64,000 nt of DNA from an uncultured Roseicyclus sp. (GTDB lineage: Bacteria > Pseudomonadota > Alphaproteobacteria > Rhodobacterales > Rhodobacteraceae): contig CANLEH010000003.1 of assembly GCA_947489665.1 (NCBI GenBank), positions 1 through 64,000 on the forward strand, given 5' to 3'. Within the stretch, counting starts at the first letter, position 1, and each line of letters begins with the position of its first letter. This document shows, piece after piece, positions 28,582 to 37,295 of this stretch. The notes beneath the pieces were generated by a model. The model saw only the letters and a program-made list of their open reading frames with translations. It was not told where the DNA came from and ran no database searches. Position numbers and translations under genes: made by a program.

Positions 28582-29001
28582 ATGAAGATTATCGCTGCTT
28601 CCTCCGCCGTTGCCCTTTTGATGATGACCGGTGCTGCATTAGCCGCTGGCCATGCCGCGTCTCAGGTCGTTGAAGCCTCAGACCAATCAGTCGCAAATGG
28701 TATCGTCACGGCCGACCGGGTCGCCGCCGCCCAGAACGGCTGGATGGTGGTGCACCGCACCGATGCCGACATGGTGCCCGGCCCGGTCGTCGGTCATGCG
28801 CCATTGCGGGACGGAGATAACATCGACGTCGCCGCAATTCTGACGGAGGCCGTCGCGCCCGGTGAGATGCTGATGCTGATGATCCACGGCGAAGATGGCG
28901 GCACCATGACCGGCATTTTCGAATATACGTTGGGCGCGCCGGAAGATGGGCCCGTTCGGGTTGATGACAACCTGGTGATGGCCGTCATCACCGCGCAGTA
29001 A
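28582..29001 (+). CDS. Secreted DUF7282-type protein
   Basis: A 139-residue protein with a signal peptide (cleavage near ALAAGHA). The mature domain shows the pattern I link to DUF7282: VTADRVAAAQNGWMVVHR, PGPVVGHAPLRDG, LMLMIHGEDG and DGPVRVDDNLV. It is likely a beta-sandwich periplasmic protein of unknown role. The ATG follows AAAGGACTGACCC. It converges on the SCP2 gene across a GC-rich hairpin. Confidence 0.72.
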   Translation: MKIIAASSAVALLMMTGAALAAGHAASQVVEASDQSVANGIVTADRVAAAQNGWMVVHRTDADMVPGPVVGHAPLRDGDNIDVAAILTEAVAPGEMLMLMIHGEDGGTMTGIFEYTLGAPEDGPVRVDDNLVMAVITAQ

Positions 29002-29020
29002 TGGCCGGATACACAGCAAC

Positions 29021-29048
29021 GGGCGGTGCGCGTTTTGGCGCGCCGCCC
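29021..29048. terminator. GC-rich hairpin between two convergent genes
   Basis: An 11 bp stem (GGGCGGTGCGC with GCGCGCCGCCC, one wobble) closes the loop GTTTTG. No T tract follows on either strand, so it may act as a bidirectional barrier or processing end rather than a classic terminator. Confidence 0.45.
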
Positions 29049-29058
29049 CGCCGCGGCT

Positions 29059-29343
29059 TCACCCCAGCAGGCGCCCCAATCCCAGCGCCACGCCCATATC
29101 ACCCGATACTTTCAGCTTGCCCATCATCACGCCGGTCATGGGGTTCAATTTGCCGGACAGCAATTTGCCAAGGTTTTCGCGGCTGATCTTGATTGTGCAA
29201 TCGGTGTCCTGGTCATTGGTTGACGCAGTATTCTCGGCCAGAACGATCACCCCATCCTCCCCACAATCGAACTTGAGCGAGCCGTCGAAGCTTTTGTCCG
29301 TGAGCGCGGCGCGGATGCGGTCGGCGATATCGGTGAGGGTCAT
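29059..29343 (-). CDS. SCP2 sterol-binding-domain protein
   Basis: A 94-residue single-domain protein matching the SCP2 fold: a helix (MTLTDIADRIRAAL), then FDCGEDGVIVL, CTIKISRENLGKLLSGKLNPMTGVMMGKLKVSGD. Such proteins bind lipids or acyl-CoA. ATG 29343 has GGAG nine bases upstream; an in-frame codon four residues earlier is less likely. It follows the argG/GNAT pair on the same strand after 77 bases. Confidence 0.9.
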   Translation of the reverse strand: MTLTDIADRIRAALTDKSFDGSLKFDCGEDGVIVLAENTASTNDQDTDCTIKISRENLGKLLSGKLNPMTGVMMGKLKVSGDMGVALGLGRLLG

Positions 29344-29420
29344 GGGCTGCTCCAATGTGGCGTCCCCAAATGGCTAGGCGGGTCAGGCCCATGCAACAAC
29401 CGTGACGTTGCGGCGAGGGA

Positions 29421-29888
29421 TCAGAGGTCGCGCGCCATCTGAGCCTCGTCTCCGTAGAGAACGCCAGTGGCGCGGAAACCCATACGTTCGTAAAGCGCGA
29501 TAGCCGGGGCGTTGGTTTCGACAACTTCCACTGACATGCGCGGGCGGCCACGGGCGCGCGCCCAGTCGAAGGCCCATTGGATCGCGGCTGTGCCGTAACC
29601 TTTGCCTTGGTGCGCTTCGCCGATCATCAGCCGCCACAGGAACCCGGCTTCCGGTTCATCCTCTGGCTGGACCTCGCTTGGGTCGAGTTCGGTCATGTCG
29701 ATCAGGGCCATAAGGCCGACGCGCACACCATCCGCCCAGATCGTGAAGACGTAGGCGGCGGGTTCATCCGCAGCCTCGGCGATGGTCGCGGCATTGGGCG
29801 CGACGAACCGGAGTTGGTCGTCGGCAGTCCACAGGTCGAGCAAGGGGGTCACGTCCGCCTTTTCGACAAGGCGAACATGGACGCTCAT
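29421..29888 (-). CDS. GNAT-family N-acetyltransferase
   Basis: A 155-residue protein. The acetyl-CoA site [17 protein letters not shown] lies near residues 98-115, followed by the C-terminal [17 protein letters not shown] typical of GNAT folds. The substrate is unknown. ATG 29888 overlaps the argG stop (ATGA), so it is translated with argG. Confidence 0.9.
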   Translation of the reverse strand: MSVHVRLVEKADVTPLLDLWTADDQLRFVAPNAATIAEAADEPAAYVFTIWADGVRVGLMALIDMTELDPSEVQPEDEPEAGFLWRLMIGEAHQGKGYGTAAIQWAFDWARARGRPRMSVEVVETNAPAIALYERMGFRATGVLYGDEAQMARDL

Positions 29889-31102
29889 TTGAACTTGCGG
29901 TTGCGGGCAGCCAGAAGCTTCAGGCGCAGCGCGTTGAGCTGGATGAAGCCCTGCGCGTCGGACTGATCGTAGGCGCCCATATCTTCCTCGAACGTCACGT
30001 GCGCCTCGGAGTAGAGAGAATGGTCGGACCAACGGGCAACCGTGCGAGCGGAGCCTTTATAGAGCTTCAGGCGGACGGTGCCGGTGACGTGTTCCTGGCT
30101 CTTGTCGATCAGGGCCTGCAGCATCTCGCGTTCGGGCGAGAACCAGAAGCCGTTGTAGATCAGCTCTGCGTAGCGGGGCATGATGCTGTCTTTCAGGTGA
30201 CCTGCGCCGCTGTCGAGGGTGATCTGCTCGATCCCGCGATGGGCCTCCAGCAGGATCGTGCCGCCGGGGGTCTCGTAGATGCCGCGGGACTTCATGCCGA
30301 CGAAGCGGTTTTCCACGAGGTCGAGGATACCGATGCCGTGCTTCCCACCGAGGCGGTTCAACTCGGTCAGGATCGTGGCAGGGCTCATGGCTTCGCCGTT
30401 GATGCTGACGGCATCACCCTTCTCGAACCCGATCTCGACCATTTCAGGCGCGTCCGGCGCGTCTTCGGGTCGCGTGATCCGCTGGAGGATATGATCGGGC
30501 GCTTCTTCGGCCGGGTTTTCCAGCATCTTGCCTTCAGACGAGGTGTGCAGAAGGTTCGCATCGACGCTGAACGGCGCTTCGCCGCGCTTGTCCTTGGCGA
30601 TCGGGATCTGATGCTTTTCGGCGAATTCGATGAGCTTGGTGCGGCTGCCGAGGTCCCATTCGCGCCAGGGTGCAATCACCTGGATTTCGGGATTCAGTGA
30701 ATAGGCGCAAAGCTCGAACCGGACCTGATCATTGCCTTTGCCGGTCGCGCCGTGGCTGACAGCATCGGCACCGGTTTCAGCCGCAATCTCCACCAGCCGC
30801 TTGGAGATCAGAGGGCGCGCGATGGAGGTGCCAAGCAAATACAGCCCCTCATACAGCGCATTGGCGCGGAACATCGGGAAGACGAAATCGCGCACGAATT
30901 CCTCGCGCAAATCCTCGATGTAGATGTCGGACGCACCCATCATTTCGGCCTTTTTGCGGGCGGGTTCCAACTCCTCGCCCTGGCCGAGATCGGCGGTGAA
31001 CGTCACCACCTCGCATCGGTATTCCGTCTGCAGCCATTTGAGGATGATCGAGGTATCGAGGCCGCCGGAATAGGCAAGAACGACCTTCTTTGGCGCAGAC
31101 AT
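29885..31102 (-). CDS. argG: Argininosuccinate synthase
   Basis: A 405-residue enzyme that joins citrulline and aspartate with ATP in arginine synthesis. The PP-loop AYSGGLDTS is at residues 9-17, and [13 protein letters not shown] lies near 118. ATG 31102 leaves a normal N-terminus ([11 protein letters not shown]). A promoter is visible at 31137-31165, and a GNAT acetyltransferase is coupled downstream. Confidence 0.97.
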   Translation of the reverse strand: MSAPKKVVLAYSGGLDTSIILKWLQTEYRCEVVTFTADLGQGEELEPARKKAEMMGASDIYIEDLREEFVRDFVFPMFRANALYEGLYLLGTSIARPLISKRLVEIAAETGADAVSHGATGKGNDQVRFELCAYSLNPEIQVIAPWREWDLGSRTKLIEFAEKHQIPIAKDKRGEAPFSVDANLLHTSSEGKMLENPAEEAPDHILQRITRPEDAPDAPEMVEIGFEKGDAVSINGEAMSPATILTELNRLGGKHGIGILDLVENRFVGMKSRGIYETPGGTILLEAHRGIEQITLDSGAGHLKDSIMPRYAELIYNGFWFSPEREMLQALIDKSQEHVTGTVRLKLYKGSARTVARWSDHSLYSEAHVTFEEDMGAYDQSDAQGFIQLNALRLKLLAARNRKFK

Positions 31103-31136
31103 ATTGAAACTCCGTCGCAAATGGTTGACCGCGCGG

Positions 31137-31165
31137 GCGATACCGGGTTTTCAGGGGCGGGGCAA
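31137..31165 (-). promoter_or_regulatory. Probable argG promoter
   Basis: Minus-strand -35 TTGCCC (31165-31160, preceded by C), 17-base spacer, -10 TATCGC (31142-31137). A start near 31130 gives a leader of about 28 bases. Form and spacing match the rimP promoter. Confidence 0.5.
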
Positions 31166-31184
31166 GCGAGCGGAGAGAACCCAG

Positions 31185-31997
31185 ATGGACTATGGCTACC
31201 AACTTCTACGCCATGTTGTGCAACAGGTATTCGGCAACCTCGGATCGGCGGCACGGATTACGTTGGTGCTGATCATCATTCCAATCGGGATTGTTTTGGC
31301 CACAAACCCCGGGTTTCTGACGGGCTCGGCCTTTATTGCAGGCACAGGCGATCCAACTGATGTGACCGGTGTCGGCATCCTTGGCATTCTGCTTGGTGTT
31401 CTTGCGGGTGTGGTGTGCTGGCTTTGGGCCGCCGTCGCGTGGCACCGCTTTGTCTTGTTGGAGGAATATCCCACGGGCCTGTTCCCGACATGGCGTGGCT
31501 CGAACATCGGGAACTACTTTGGCAATTCCATCCTGATTTTCCTGATCATGATCGGCGTTGGGTTCGCTGTGGGCATTGTCATCGGGATCCTCATCGCGGT
31601 TGTGCAATCGGAGGCGTTGGCGATCCTGTTGGGCGTCGGGCTGATCTTTGGCCTGTCTTGGGTGGCAACGCGCGTGGGGCTGATCCTGCCAGCCGCAGCC
31701 ATCGGAGAGAAACTGGGGATCGGCGAAAGCTGGCGGGCGACAGCGCCCGTGGCGGGGCAAATCATCCTGCCGATTTTTGTTTTGGCGCTGGTCAGCACGA
31801 TCCTGAACCAGGGAATCATCGCGGGGTTCGGTGAAGCGGTCGCGGTCGAAACGCCGTTTGGCGTGCAACAGCAGGTCACGCTGAATGGGGTTGGTGTGGC
31901 CCTTAGCCTTGTGGTGACATGGTTGCAGATGCTGCTGAACCTGGCGCTGATGACGACGCTTTACGGCAACCTTATCGAAGGGCGGCAGCTGAACTGA
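31185..31997 (+). CDS. Six-helix integral membrane protein of unknown function
   Basis: A 270-residue protein with about six hydrophobic segments: residues 23-40, 58-85, 112-135, 145-175, 185-210 and 230-258. The soluble parts are short. The N-terminus (MDYGYQLLRHVVQQVFGNLG) is cytosolic-like. I see no catalytic motif. It is divergent from argG across 82 bases and is followed by ilvA 39 bases later. The family is seen in other roseobacters but not named. Confidence 0.7.
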   Translation: MDYGYQLLRHVVQQVFGNLGSAARITLVLIIIPIGIVLATNPGFLTGSAFIAGTGDPTDVTGVGILGILLGVLAGVVCWLWAAVAWHRFVLLEEYPTGLFPTWRGSNIGNYFGNSILIFLIMIGVGFAVGIVIGILIAVVQSEALAILLGVGLIFGLSWVATRVGLILPAAAIGEKLGIGESWRATAPVAGQIILPIFVLALVSTILNQGIIAGFGEAVAVETPFGVQQQVTLNGVGVALSLVVTWLQMLLNLALMTTLYGNLIEGRQLN

Positions 31998-32036
31998 GGC
32001 TGGACAGGCGCGGGCAAACGCGCCACTTCCCTTGGC

Positions 32037-33284
32037 ATGAGAGATTTTGCCACCACCGCACGGTCCGCCACAGACGCTTTGCGCGATCTGTTTCCAGCCA
32101 CGCCGCTGCAGAAAAACGCCTATCTAAGTGAACGTTATGGCGCGGAGATCTGGTTGAAGCGCGAAGACCTTTCGCCAGTCCGGTCCTACAAGCTGCGCGG
32201 CGCGTTCAATGCCATGCGCAAGGTGCGCGATGCGCGACCCGAGCAGACGCAGTTCGTGTGTGCGAGTGCGGGCAATCACGCGCAGGGGGTGGCGTTCGTA
32301 TGCTCGCATTTCGGGGTGAAGGGGCGGATTTACATGCCGGTCACGACACCGGACCAAAAGGTGCTGAAAACCCGGACATTCGGCGGAGACGCGGTTGAGA
32401 TTGTGCTAGAGGGCGATTTCTTTGACGAAACGCTGGCCGCTGCGAAAGCCTGGTGTGCCGAGGCGGACGCGCACTTCCTTTCGCCCTTCGATGATGACGA
32501 TGTGATTCAGGGCCAAAGTTCGGTCGCTGTTGAGATGATGGAGCAACTGGGCGGTGCGCCGGACCATCTGGTTCTGCCGGTGGGCGGAGGGGGTCTGTCG
32601 GCGGGGATGCTGAGCTATCTTCGTGATATGGGGGCGTCTACCGAACTGACGTTGGTGGAGCCGGCGGGGGGCGCCAGCCTGACTGCTGCCCTCAAAATCG
32701 GCGCGCCGCAAACCATTGAGATTACTGATACATTTGTCGACGGCGCTGCCGTTGCCCGGATCGGGGATCGCACGTTTGAGGTGTTGAAAGGCACGCCAAT
32801 AAAGAATGTTCTGATCGCGCCCGAGAACCGTATTTGCGTGACGATCCAGGAGATGTTGAACCTGGAAGGTATCGTGCTGGAACCGGCGGGCGCACTGTCG
32901 ATCAACGTGCTGGATGACATGGCGGAGCAAATCAAAGGTAAGTCGGTTGTCTGCGTGACTTCTGGCGGGAACTTTGATTTCGAACGCCTGCCTGAGGTGA
33001 AGGAGCGGGCGCAGAACTGGCAGGGATTGAAGAAGTACTTCATCCTCCGCCTGCCTCAGCGCCCAGGTGCGTTGCGCGATTTCCTCGACCTTCTGGGGGC
33101 TGAGGACAACATCACGCGCTTCGAATACCTCAAGAAGAATTCACGCAACTTCGGCTCGGTCCTGATTGGGATTGAGACCGAGCGTACCGGGAGTTTTGAG
33201 GAGCTTGCCGATCGCGTCGCGTCCCGAGGGTTCGGGTTCCGCGACATCACGGATGACAAGATCCTTGCCGATTTCCTGATCTGA
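32037..33284 (+). CDS. ilvA: Threonine ammonia-lyase (biosynthetic, ACT-like domain)
   Basis: A 415-residue PLP enzyme that turns threonine into 2-oxobutanoate for isoleucine. The Schiff-base Lys is in SPVRSYKLRGAFNAM (about residue 57), the phosphate loop is PVGGGGLSAGM, and one ACT-like regulatory domain (about 335-415; FILRLPQRPGALRDFL) is present, as in the short form. No strong ribosome site is seen before ATG. A repeat element fills the gap to the convergent Hpt gene. Confidence 0.95.
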   Translation: MRDFATTARSATDALRDLFPATPLQKNAYLSERYGAEIWLKREDLSPVRSYKLRGAFNAMRKVRDARPEQTQFVCASAGNHAQGVAFVCSHFGVKGRIYMPVTTPDQKVLKTRTFGGDAVEIVLEGDFFDETLAAAKAWCAEADAHFLSPFDDDDVIQGQSSVAVEMMEQLGGAPDHLVLPVGGGGLSAGMLSYLRDMGASTELTLVEPAGGASLTAALKIGAPQTIEITDTFVDGAAVARIGDRTFEVLKGTPIKNVLIAPENRICVTIQEMLNLEGIVLEPAGALSINVLDDMAEQIKGKSVVCVTSGGNFDFERLPEVKERAQNWQGLKKYFILRLPQRPGALRDFLDLLGAEDNITRFEYLKKNSRNFGSVLIGIETERTGSFEELADRVASRGFGFRDITDDKILADFLI

Positions 33285-33292
33285 GACGCTCG

Positions 33293-33390
33293 AGCACTTT
33301 GCGTTTGGCTTGGATCGCAACCCGCTGCCTCGCGCCGATGGCGCGAACGCGGAACGCGATAAGTGTGCCTCGGATAACACGCAAAGTGCT
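33293..33390. repeat. Palindromic repeat element, copy A
   Basis: A 98 bp element with perfect 12 bp terminal inverted repeats (AGCACTTTGCGT at 33293-33304, complement at 33379-33390), inner ATCGC/GCGAT pairs and a central CGCGCC-GAT-GGCGCG hairpin. It shares about 85 percent identity with copy B (55197-55292, inverted), including 40 identical core bases. It fills the junction between convergent ilvA and the Hpt gene, touching the latter's stop. Confidence 0.85.
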
Positions 33391-33714
33391 TTAAGCCGCC
33401 ACGGCCAGATCCGGCATTTTTGCCGATATCTCAGCCAAAGCCTGATCGAAGGCCGCCTTTACGGATGCCACATCCGGTGCCTGACCGGCTTTGGCCGCGG
33501 CCTCTGCTTGCGAGCACGCGGCGACCAGGGCTGTGAACCCCAGATTCGCAGCCGAGCCACGCAGGAAATGAAAATCATCCGCCACCGCTGTCGCAACTTC
33601 CATGGCTGATAAAGTGTCCTGCAATTCAGACACAAAAAGCACGGCCACATCAGCGAAATCTTCTTCCCCGATGTCGCTTTTCAACTCATTCAAGCGGTCC
33701 CAATCCACACACAT
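33391..33714 (-). CDS. Histidine phosphotransfer (Hpt) domain protein
   Basis: A 107-residue single-domain protein. The phosphorylatable His lies in the Hpt motif FHFLRGSAANLG (about residue 49), within a four-helix pattern. It has no kinase or membrane part, so it must pass phosphoryl groups between other proteins. ATG 33714 has GAGG upstream. It is divergent from a REC-PP2C protein at 33875, the obvious partner candidate, by analogy with the HptB/HsbR relay of Pseudomonas. Confidence 0.88.
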   Translation of the reverse strand: MCVDWDRLNELKSDIGEEDFADVAVLFVSELQDTLSAMEVATAVADDFHFLRGSAANLGFTALVAACSQAEAAAKAGQAPDVASVKAAFDQALAEISAKMPDLAVAA

Positions 33715-33874
33715 CACTCTGCACCTCAGTCGATGCCCCCGCGACGACCATAGGGGTGCAAAACTTAACAAATTCGCACCTGTGCAAGGCGAAGTCGCTC
33801 AAATTGAAGGCTTCACAGGGCGTTAAGACCTGAGCGGTCATGGTTGCGGTCGATTCTGATCGTGAGGCCGTTTC

Positions 33875-35164
33875 ATGAATATTGCGCCCGCTCCGATGGC
33901 GGAGCCGGAAGATGCCCCCCTCGGCACACGCGCCGCGCCGCTAAAGGTTCTGGTTCTGGATGACAGTCCAGCGCAGCGGAACCTTGTTTGCGCGCTGTTG
34001 CGGAAATGGGGGTATCAGGCGATTTCCACGGGCGATCCGTTTGAGGCCCTCGGCCATGCCCGCGATCCTGAGATCTCGCTGATCCTGTGTGACTGGATGA
34101 TGCCAGAAATGACCGGCCCGGAATTCTGTCGCCGCCTGCGCACGGATATCACGGGAAGCTACGCCTATGTGCTGCTGCTGACATCGCGCAATGAAAGGAA
34201 TGCTTTGGCCGAAGGGCTGGAGGCGGGAGCGGACGATTTTCTGCAAAAGCCCGTAAGCCCGCCTGAATTGCGGGCGCGCATGAACGCGGGCGCCCGTATC
34301 GTTGAGATGCAGCGCGAATTGCGCAGCAAGAACGGGATCCTGTCCGACGCCTTGGACGAATTGCAGGGGCTTTATGGCGCCATTGACCGGGACCTCGATG
34401 AGGCGCGTCGCCTGCAACTTGCGCTGCTGCAAGACCGCCGCCGCGCCTTTGACGGGGCGGATGTTTCCCTGATGTTAGAAGCCAGCGGCCATGTGGGCGG
34501 GGACATGGTGGGGTATTTCCCGGTCACCAATGACATTGTGGGCTTGTTCAGCCTGGATGTGTCGGGTCACGGGGTGGCTTCGGCCATGATCGCGGCGCGG
34601 ATCGCGGGCATGCTTTCAGAAGCCTCGCCGGACCAGAACATCGCGCTAGTCCGTGGGCTTGATGGATCACTGGTCGATCTGCCGCCGGACATCGCGGCGG
34701 GTCGCCTGAACGATCTGATGCTGAAAGAAGTGCAGACGGACCGCTACTTCACCATCGCGCTGGCCTTCTTCAACCTTGAAACGGGACTGGTGCGCATGGT
34801 TCAGGCCGGGCATCCGCATCCGATGGTGCAGCGCGCCGATGGATCGGTTGAGATGGTCGGTGATGGGGATATGCCCGTCGGCTTGCTGCCCGAGATCCCG
34901 TTCAATTCATTCGAGGTCCAGCTTCATCCCGGCGACCGCCTACTGCTCTATTCTGACGGTCTGACCGAATGTCCCCGCCCCGACGGCGAAATGCTGGAGG
35001 AAGAGGGGTTGATTGACATGATGCAACGCAATCAGGCCAGCGGCGGCACGGATTTTCTGGAAACGTTGCGGGAAGACCTTGTCGCCTTTGCAGGCTCTGC
35101 CGATTTTCCCGACGATATTTCAGCCCTGCTTCTGGAATTTACCGGGCGGCCGTTACACGCCTAG
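33875..35164 (+). CDS. Response regulator with PP2C (SpoIIE/RsbU-type) phosphatase output
   Basis: A 429-residue protein. The REC domain (about residues 22-140) has the acidic pair LDDS, phospho-acceptor Asp in LILCDWMMPEM and Lys in FLQKPVSPPE. A coiled-coil linker (about 145-190) leads to a PP2C/SpoIIE domain with metal motifs GGDMVGYF, SLDVSGHGVASAM and PDDISALLLEF. Such phosphatases activate anti-sigma antagonists in partner switching. No antagonist or anti-sigma gene lies nearby. It is divergent from the Hpt gene. Confidence 0.92.
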   Translation: MNIAPAPMAEPEDAPLGTRAAPLKVLVLDDSPAQRNLVCALLRKWGYQAISTGDPFEALGHARDPEISLILCDWMMPEMTGPEFCRRLRTDITGSYAYVLLLTSRNERNALAEGLEAGADDFLQKPVSPPELRARMNAGARIVEMQRELRSKNGILSDALDELQGLYGAIDRDLDEARRLQLALLQDRRRAFDGADVSLMLEASGHVGGDMVGYFPVTNDIVGLFSLDVSGHGVASAMIAARIAGMLSEASPDQNIALVRGLDGSLVDLPPDIAAGRLNDLMLKEVQTDRYFTIALAFFNLETGLVRMVQAGHPHPMVQRADGSVEMVGDGDMPVGLLPEIPFNSFEVQLHPGDRLLLYSDGLTECPRPDGEMLEEEGLIDMMQRNQASGGTDFLETLREDLVAFAGSADFPDDISALLLEFTGRPLHA

Positions 35165-35593
35165 ATAGCGGGCCACATATTCGCGGTCCCCCGCCACGGC
35201 CAGCTTCTCCAGCGCGACATGCCAGGGCAGGAAGACAGCGCTATGGCCCGGCTCGGTCGGGTCGGACACGCGCGGACCCAGTCTTGCACAGTAGATGCTG
35301 CACAGCTTTTGCGCGTAGCGGTCATAATCTGGCATGAACGTGTAGCGGTGGAACATGCCCAGGCGGCGGACCGCGTGGATGCGGTAGCCGGTTTCCTCCA
35401 AGACTTCGCGGTGCAGGGCGGCAAGTGTGCCCTCCCTGGGATCGACCCCACCACCGGGCAATTGAAGCTCCGGATAGGGGGCTTCTTGAAAGGAGGCAAG
35501 AAGGCTGTCGCCCGCATCAATGATCACATAAGCCCCGGGACGTGGGGGATAACGGACATCTGTGCGCGGCGCGGCGCCGAAACGTCGGTTCAT
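35153..35593 (-). CDS. Nudix hydrolase
   Basis: A 146-residue protein with a full Nudix box (GGGVDPREGTLAALHREVLEE, G-x5-E-x7-REVLEE) near residues 45-67. It hydrolyses a nucleoside diphosphate derivative; substrate is not predictable. GAAGGAGG before ATG 35593 decides the start. Its end overlaps the convergent phosphatase gene by 12 bases. Confidence 0.9.
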   Translation of the reverse strand: MNRRFGAAPRTDVRYPPRPGAYVIIDAGDSLLASFQEAPYPELQLPGGGVDPREGTLAALHREVLEETGYRIHAVRRLGMFHRYTFMPDYDRYAQKLCSIYCARLGPRVSDPTEPGHSAVFLPWHVALEKLAVAGDREYVARYLGV

Positions 35594-35689
35594 GAATTGG
35601 TCCTCCTTCACGTTCTGTCTGCCATGCCGTGTGCCCGGTCAAAAGCCAATCCCCTCGCCAAGGGCACGGCAACGGGCTAAACGGCGCAT

Positions 35690-36655
35690 ATGGCTCAGGA
35701 TAAAACCCCCTCCTTGCGCGACACCGGGGCGCGCGTGCTGAAAACCGAAGGCGATGCAGTGCAGGCATTGGCCGAGGCCCTGCCTGCGGATTTCGAAGCA
35801 GCCGCCGAGGCGGTGCTGGCCACAAAAGGCCGCGTGATCCTGTCGGGTATCGGCAAATCCGGCCATATCGCGCGCAAGATCAGCGCAACCTTTGCATCAA
35901 CCGGAACGCCATCGGCCTTTGTGCATCCGGCAGAGGCCAGCCATGGCGATCTGGGCATGATCATGCCGGGCGATCTGGCGATCCTGATCTCCAATTCCGG
36001 CGAAACATCCGAGCTGCGCGATATCGTGGCTCATGTTGCGCGCTTCTCCATCCCCTTGGTGGCGATCTCCAAAAAAGCGGACAGCACGTTGATGCGCGCC
36101 GCCGACCACTGCCTGCTGCTGCCGGATGTGGAAGAGGCGTGCGCGTTGCGCATGGCGCCCACGACCTCAACAACGCTGACGCTTGCCTTGGGCGATGCGC
36201 TGGCCGTGGCGGTGATGGAACGACGCGGATTCCAGCCCGAGCAGTTCCACACCTTCCACCCCGGTGGCAAACTTGGGGCGCAATTGTCGACGGTCGCGCA
36301 GCTGATGCACGGGCCAGAGGCCCTGCCCTTGGTGGAGGCTGATACCCCAATGCCGGAAACGCTTGTGGTGATGTCAGAGAAAAGCTTTGGCATTGCCGGT
36401 GTGGTCGAGGGCGGCGCCCTTGTCGGCGTGATCTCGGACGGGGATTTGCGGCGCAATATCACGCACCTTACAGATCAGCCCGCCGGTGAAGTCGCCACCC
36501 GGCAGCCACGTGTCATCGGGCCAGATATGCTGGCGGCCGAAGCGATGGCCATGATGTCCGAGAACAAGATCACAGCGCTTTTTGTTGTGGACGCAGACGG
36601 CCGGCCACTTGGCCTTGTGCATTTGCACGATCTGTTGCGGGCGGGCCTGGCCTGA
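35690..36655 (+). CDS. kdsD: Arabinose-5-phosphate isomerase
   Basis: A 321-residue KpsF/GutQ-type enzyme that turns ribulose 5-phosphate into arabinose 5-phosphate for KDO of lipopolysaccharide or capsule. The SIS domain (about 40-175) has SGIGKSGHIARKISATF and SNSGETSE, and two CBS domains follow (about 205-320). The last part reads FVVDADGRPLGLVHLHDLLR. It is near genes for other surface-sugar precursors. Confidence 0.93.
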   Translation: MAQDKTPSLRDTGARVLKTEGDAVQALAEALPADFEAAAEAVLATKGRVILSGIGKSGHIARKISATFASTGTPSAFVHPAEASHGDLGMIMPGDLAILISNSGETSELRDIVAHVARFSIPLVAISKKADSTLMRAADHCLLLPDVEEACALRMAPTTSTTLTLALGDALAVAVMERRGFQPEQFHTFHPGGKLGAQLSTVAQLMHGPEALPLVEADTPMPETLVVMSEKSFGIAGVVEGGALVGVISDGDLRRNITHLTDQPAGEVATRQPRVIGPDMLAAEAMAMMSENKITALFVVDADGRPLGLVHLHDLLRAGLA

Positions 36656-36662
36656 ACAGAAA

Positions 36663-36692
36663 ACGGCCCCCGCCTGGGAAGGCAGGGGCCGT
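36663..36692 (-). terminator. Terminator of the small secreted-protein gene
   Basis: An 8 bp outer stem (ACGGCCCC with GGGGCCGT) and 4 bp inner stem close a GGGA loop. On the minus strand it is followed by TTTT (tail toward 36659), so it ends the minus gene at 36710-37039. It may also limit kdsD transcripts. Confidence 0.65.
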
Positions 36693-36709
36693 CTGGAAAA
36701 CTGGTCGAC

Positions 36710-37039
36710 TTAGTTGGAGTCGTCGGCAGCCATCAGACGCTCAAAAATCGCAGCGGCGTGGGCCGGGTCAGATGCGATGACGGTGACGGTTTCGCCGGTG
36801 CCGCGCAGTTCGGTCATGTTTTCAGCGGTCAGGTTCAGCTGGGTGAACACGTCGCCAAGGGTCGAACCCATGCCGAGGTCTGCCATGGTGATTTCGCCCG
36901 ACGGCGTCATGCGCATTTCCTGGGCGTTATCGAGGCTCATGTTGAAGTGCATGATGGCGAATTGAGTGGTGTGGCCGTCAGCAAAAACCGGAGCAGCGAT
37001 GGAGGCGGCGAGTGCGGTGGCGAGTGCGAGAGTCTTCAT
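36710..37039 (-). CDS. Small secreted protein of unknown function
   Basis: A 109-residue protein with a signal peptide (MKTLALATALAASIAAPVFA). The mature 89 residues are Met-rich and acidic (FNMSLDNAQEMRMTPSGEITMADLGMGSTLGDVFTQ is the core region), with no Cys. It has its own terminator and about 256 bases of upstream DNA with a phased GTGA cluster. I do not recognise it. Confidence 0.7.
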   Translation of the reverse strand: MKTLALATALAASIAAPVFADGHTTQFAIMHFNMSLDNAQEMRMTPSGEITMADLGMGSTLGDVFTQLNLTAENMTELRGTGETVTVIASDPAHAAAIFERLMAADDSN

Positions 37040-37141
37040 AATTCTTATCCCTTCAGATTTGGTCCGGCCCAGCGTTCTTGCTGCGGCCTGAGTGGACGCT
37101 AGGAGCCGGAAGGGTCCGAAAAATAGAGGATTTCAGTGGTC

Positions 37142-37230
37142 TCACTTGCAGGTGATGACCCTGTGAGCGGCATTCTCACGGCGCTGTGTGAAGGGCAGTG
37201 AATCGCGTGAAGTCCGCGTGATAATCGTGA
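37142..37230. promoter_or_regulatory. Cluster of GTGA motifs at near-helical spacing
   Basis: GTGA starts at 37152, 37163, 37188, 37198, 37207, 37218 and 37227 (steps 11, 25, 10, 9, 11, 9), with TCAC at 37142 and 37176. The block lies 103-191 bases before the start of the secreted-protein gene. No regulator is identified. It is most of a 256-base gap in which I see no gene. Confidence 0.4.
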
Positions 37231-37295
37231 GTGGATTGTAATAATTGACCCAAGGGAAGTCGCTTGAGCCCACCCCAGGCGAAGACGGTCGGCGC

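Noticed and set aside
33310-33609. Small frames starting in both copies of the palindromic repeat (MDRNPLPRADG and MNRNPLPRADG)
   Set aside because: They look like a conserved peptide only because the repeat DNA is conserved. They run on into unrelated sequence and lack ribosome sites.
37142-37230. Could the GTGA cluster be a CRISPR or tandem repeat?
   Set aside because: Only four bases repeat, there are no spacers of constant length, and no cas genes are present.
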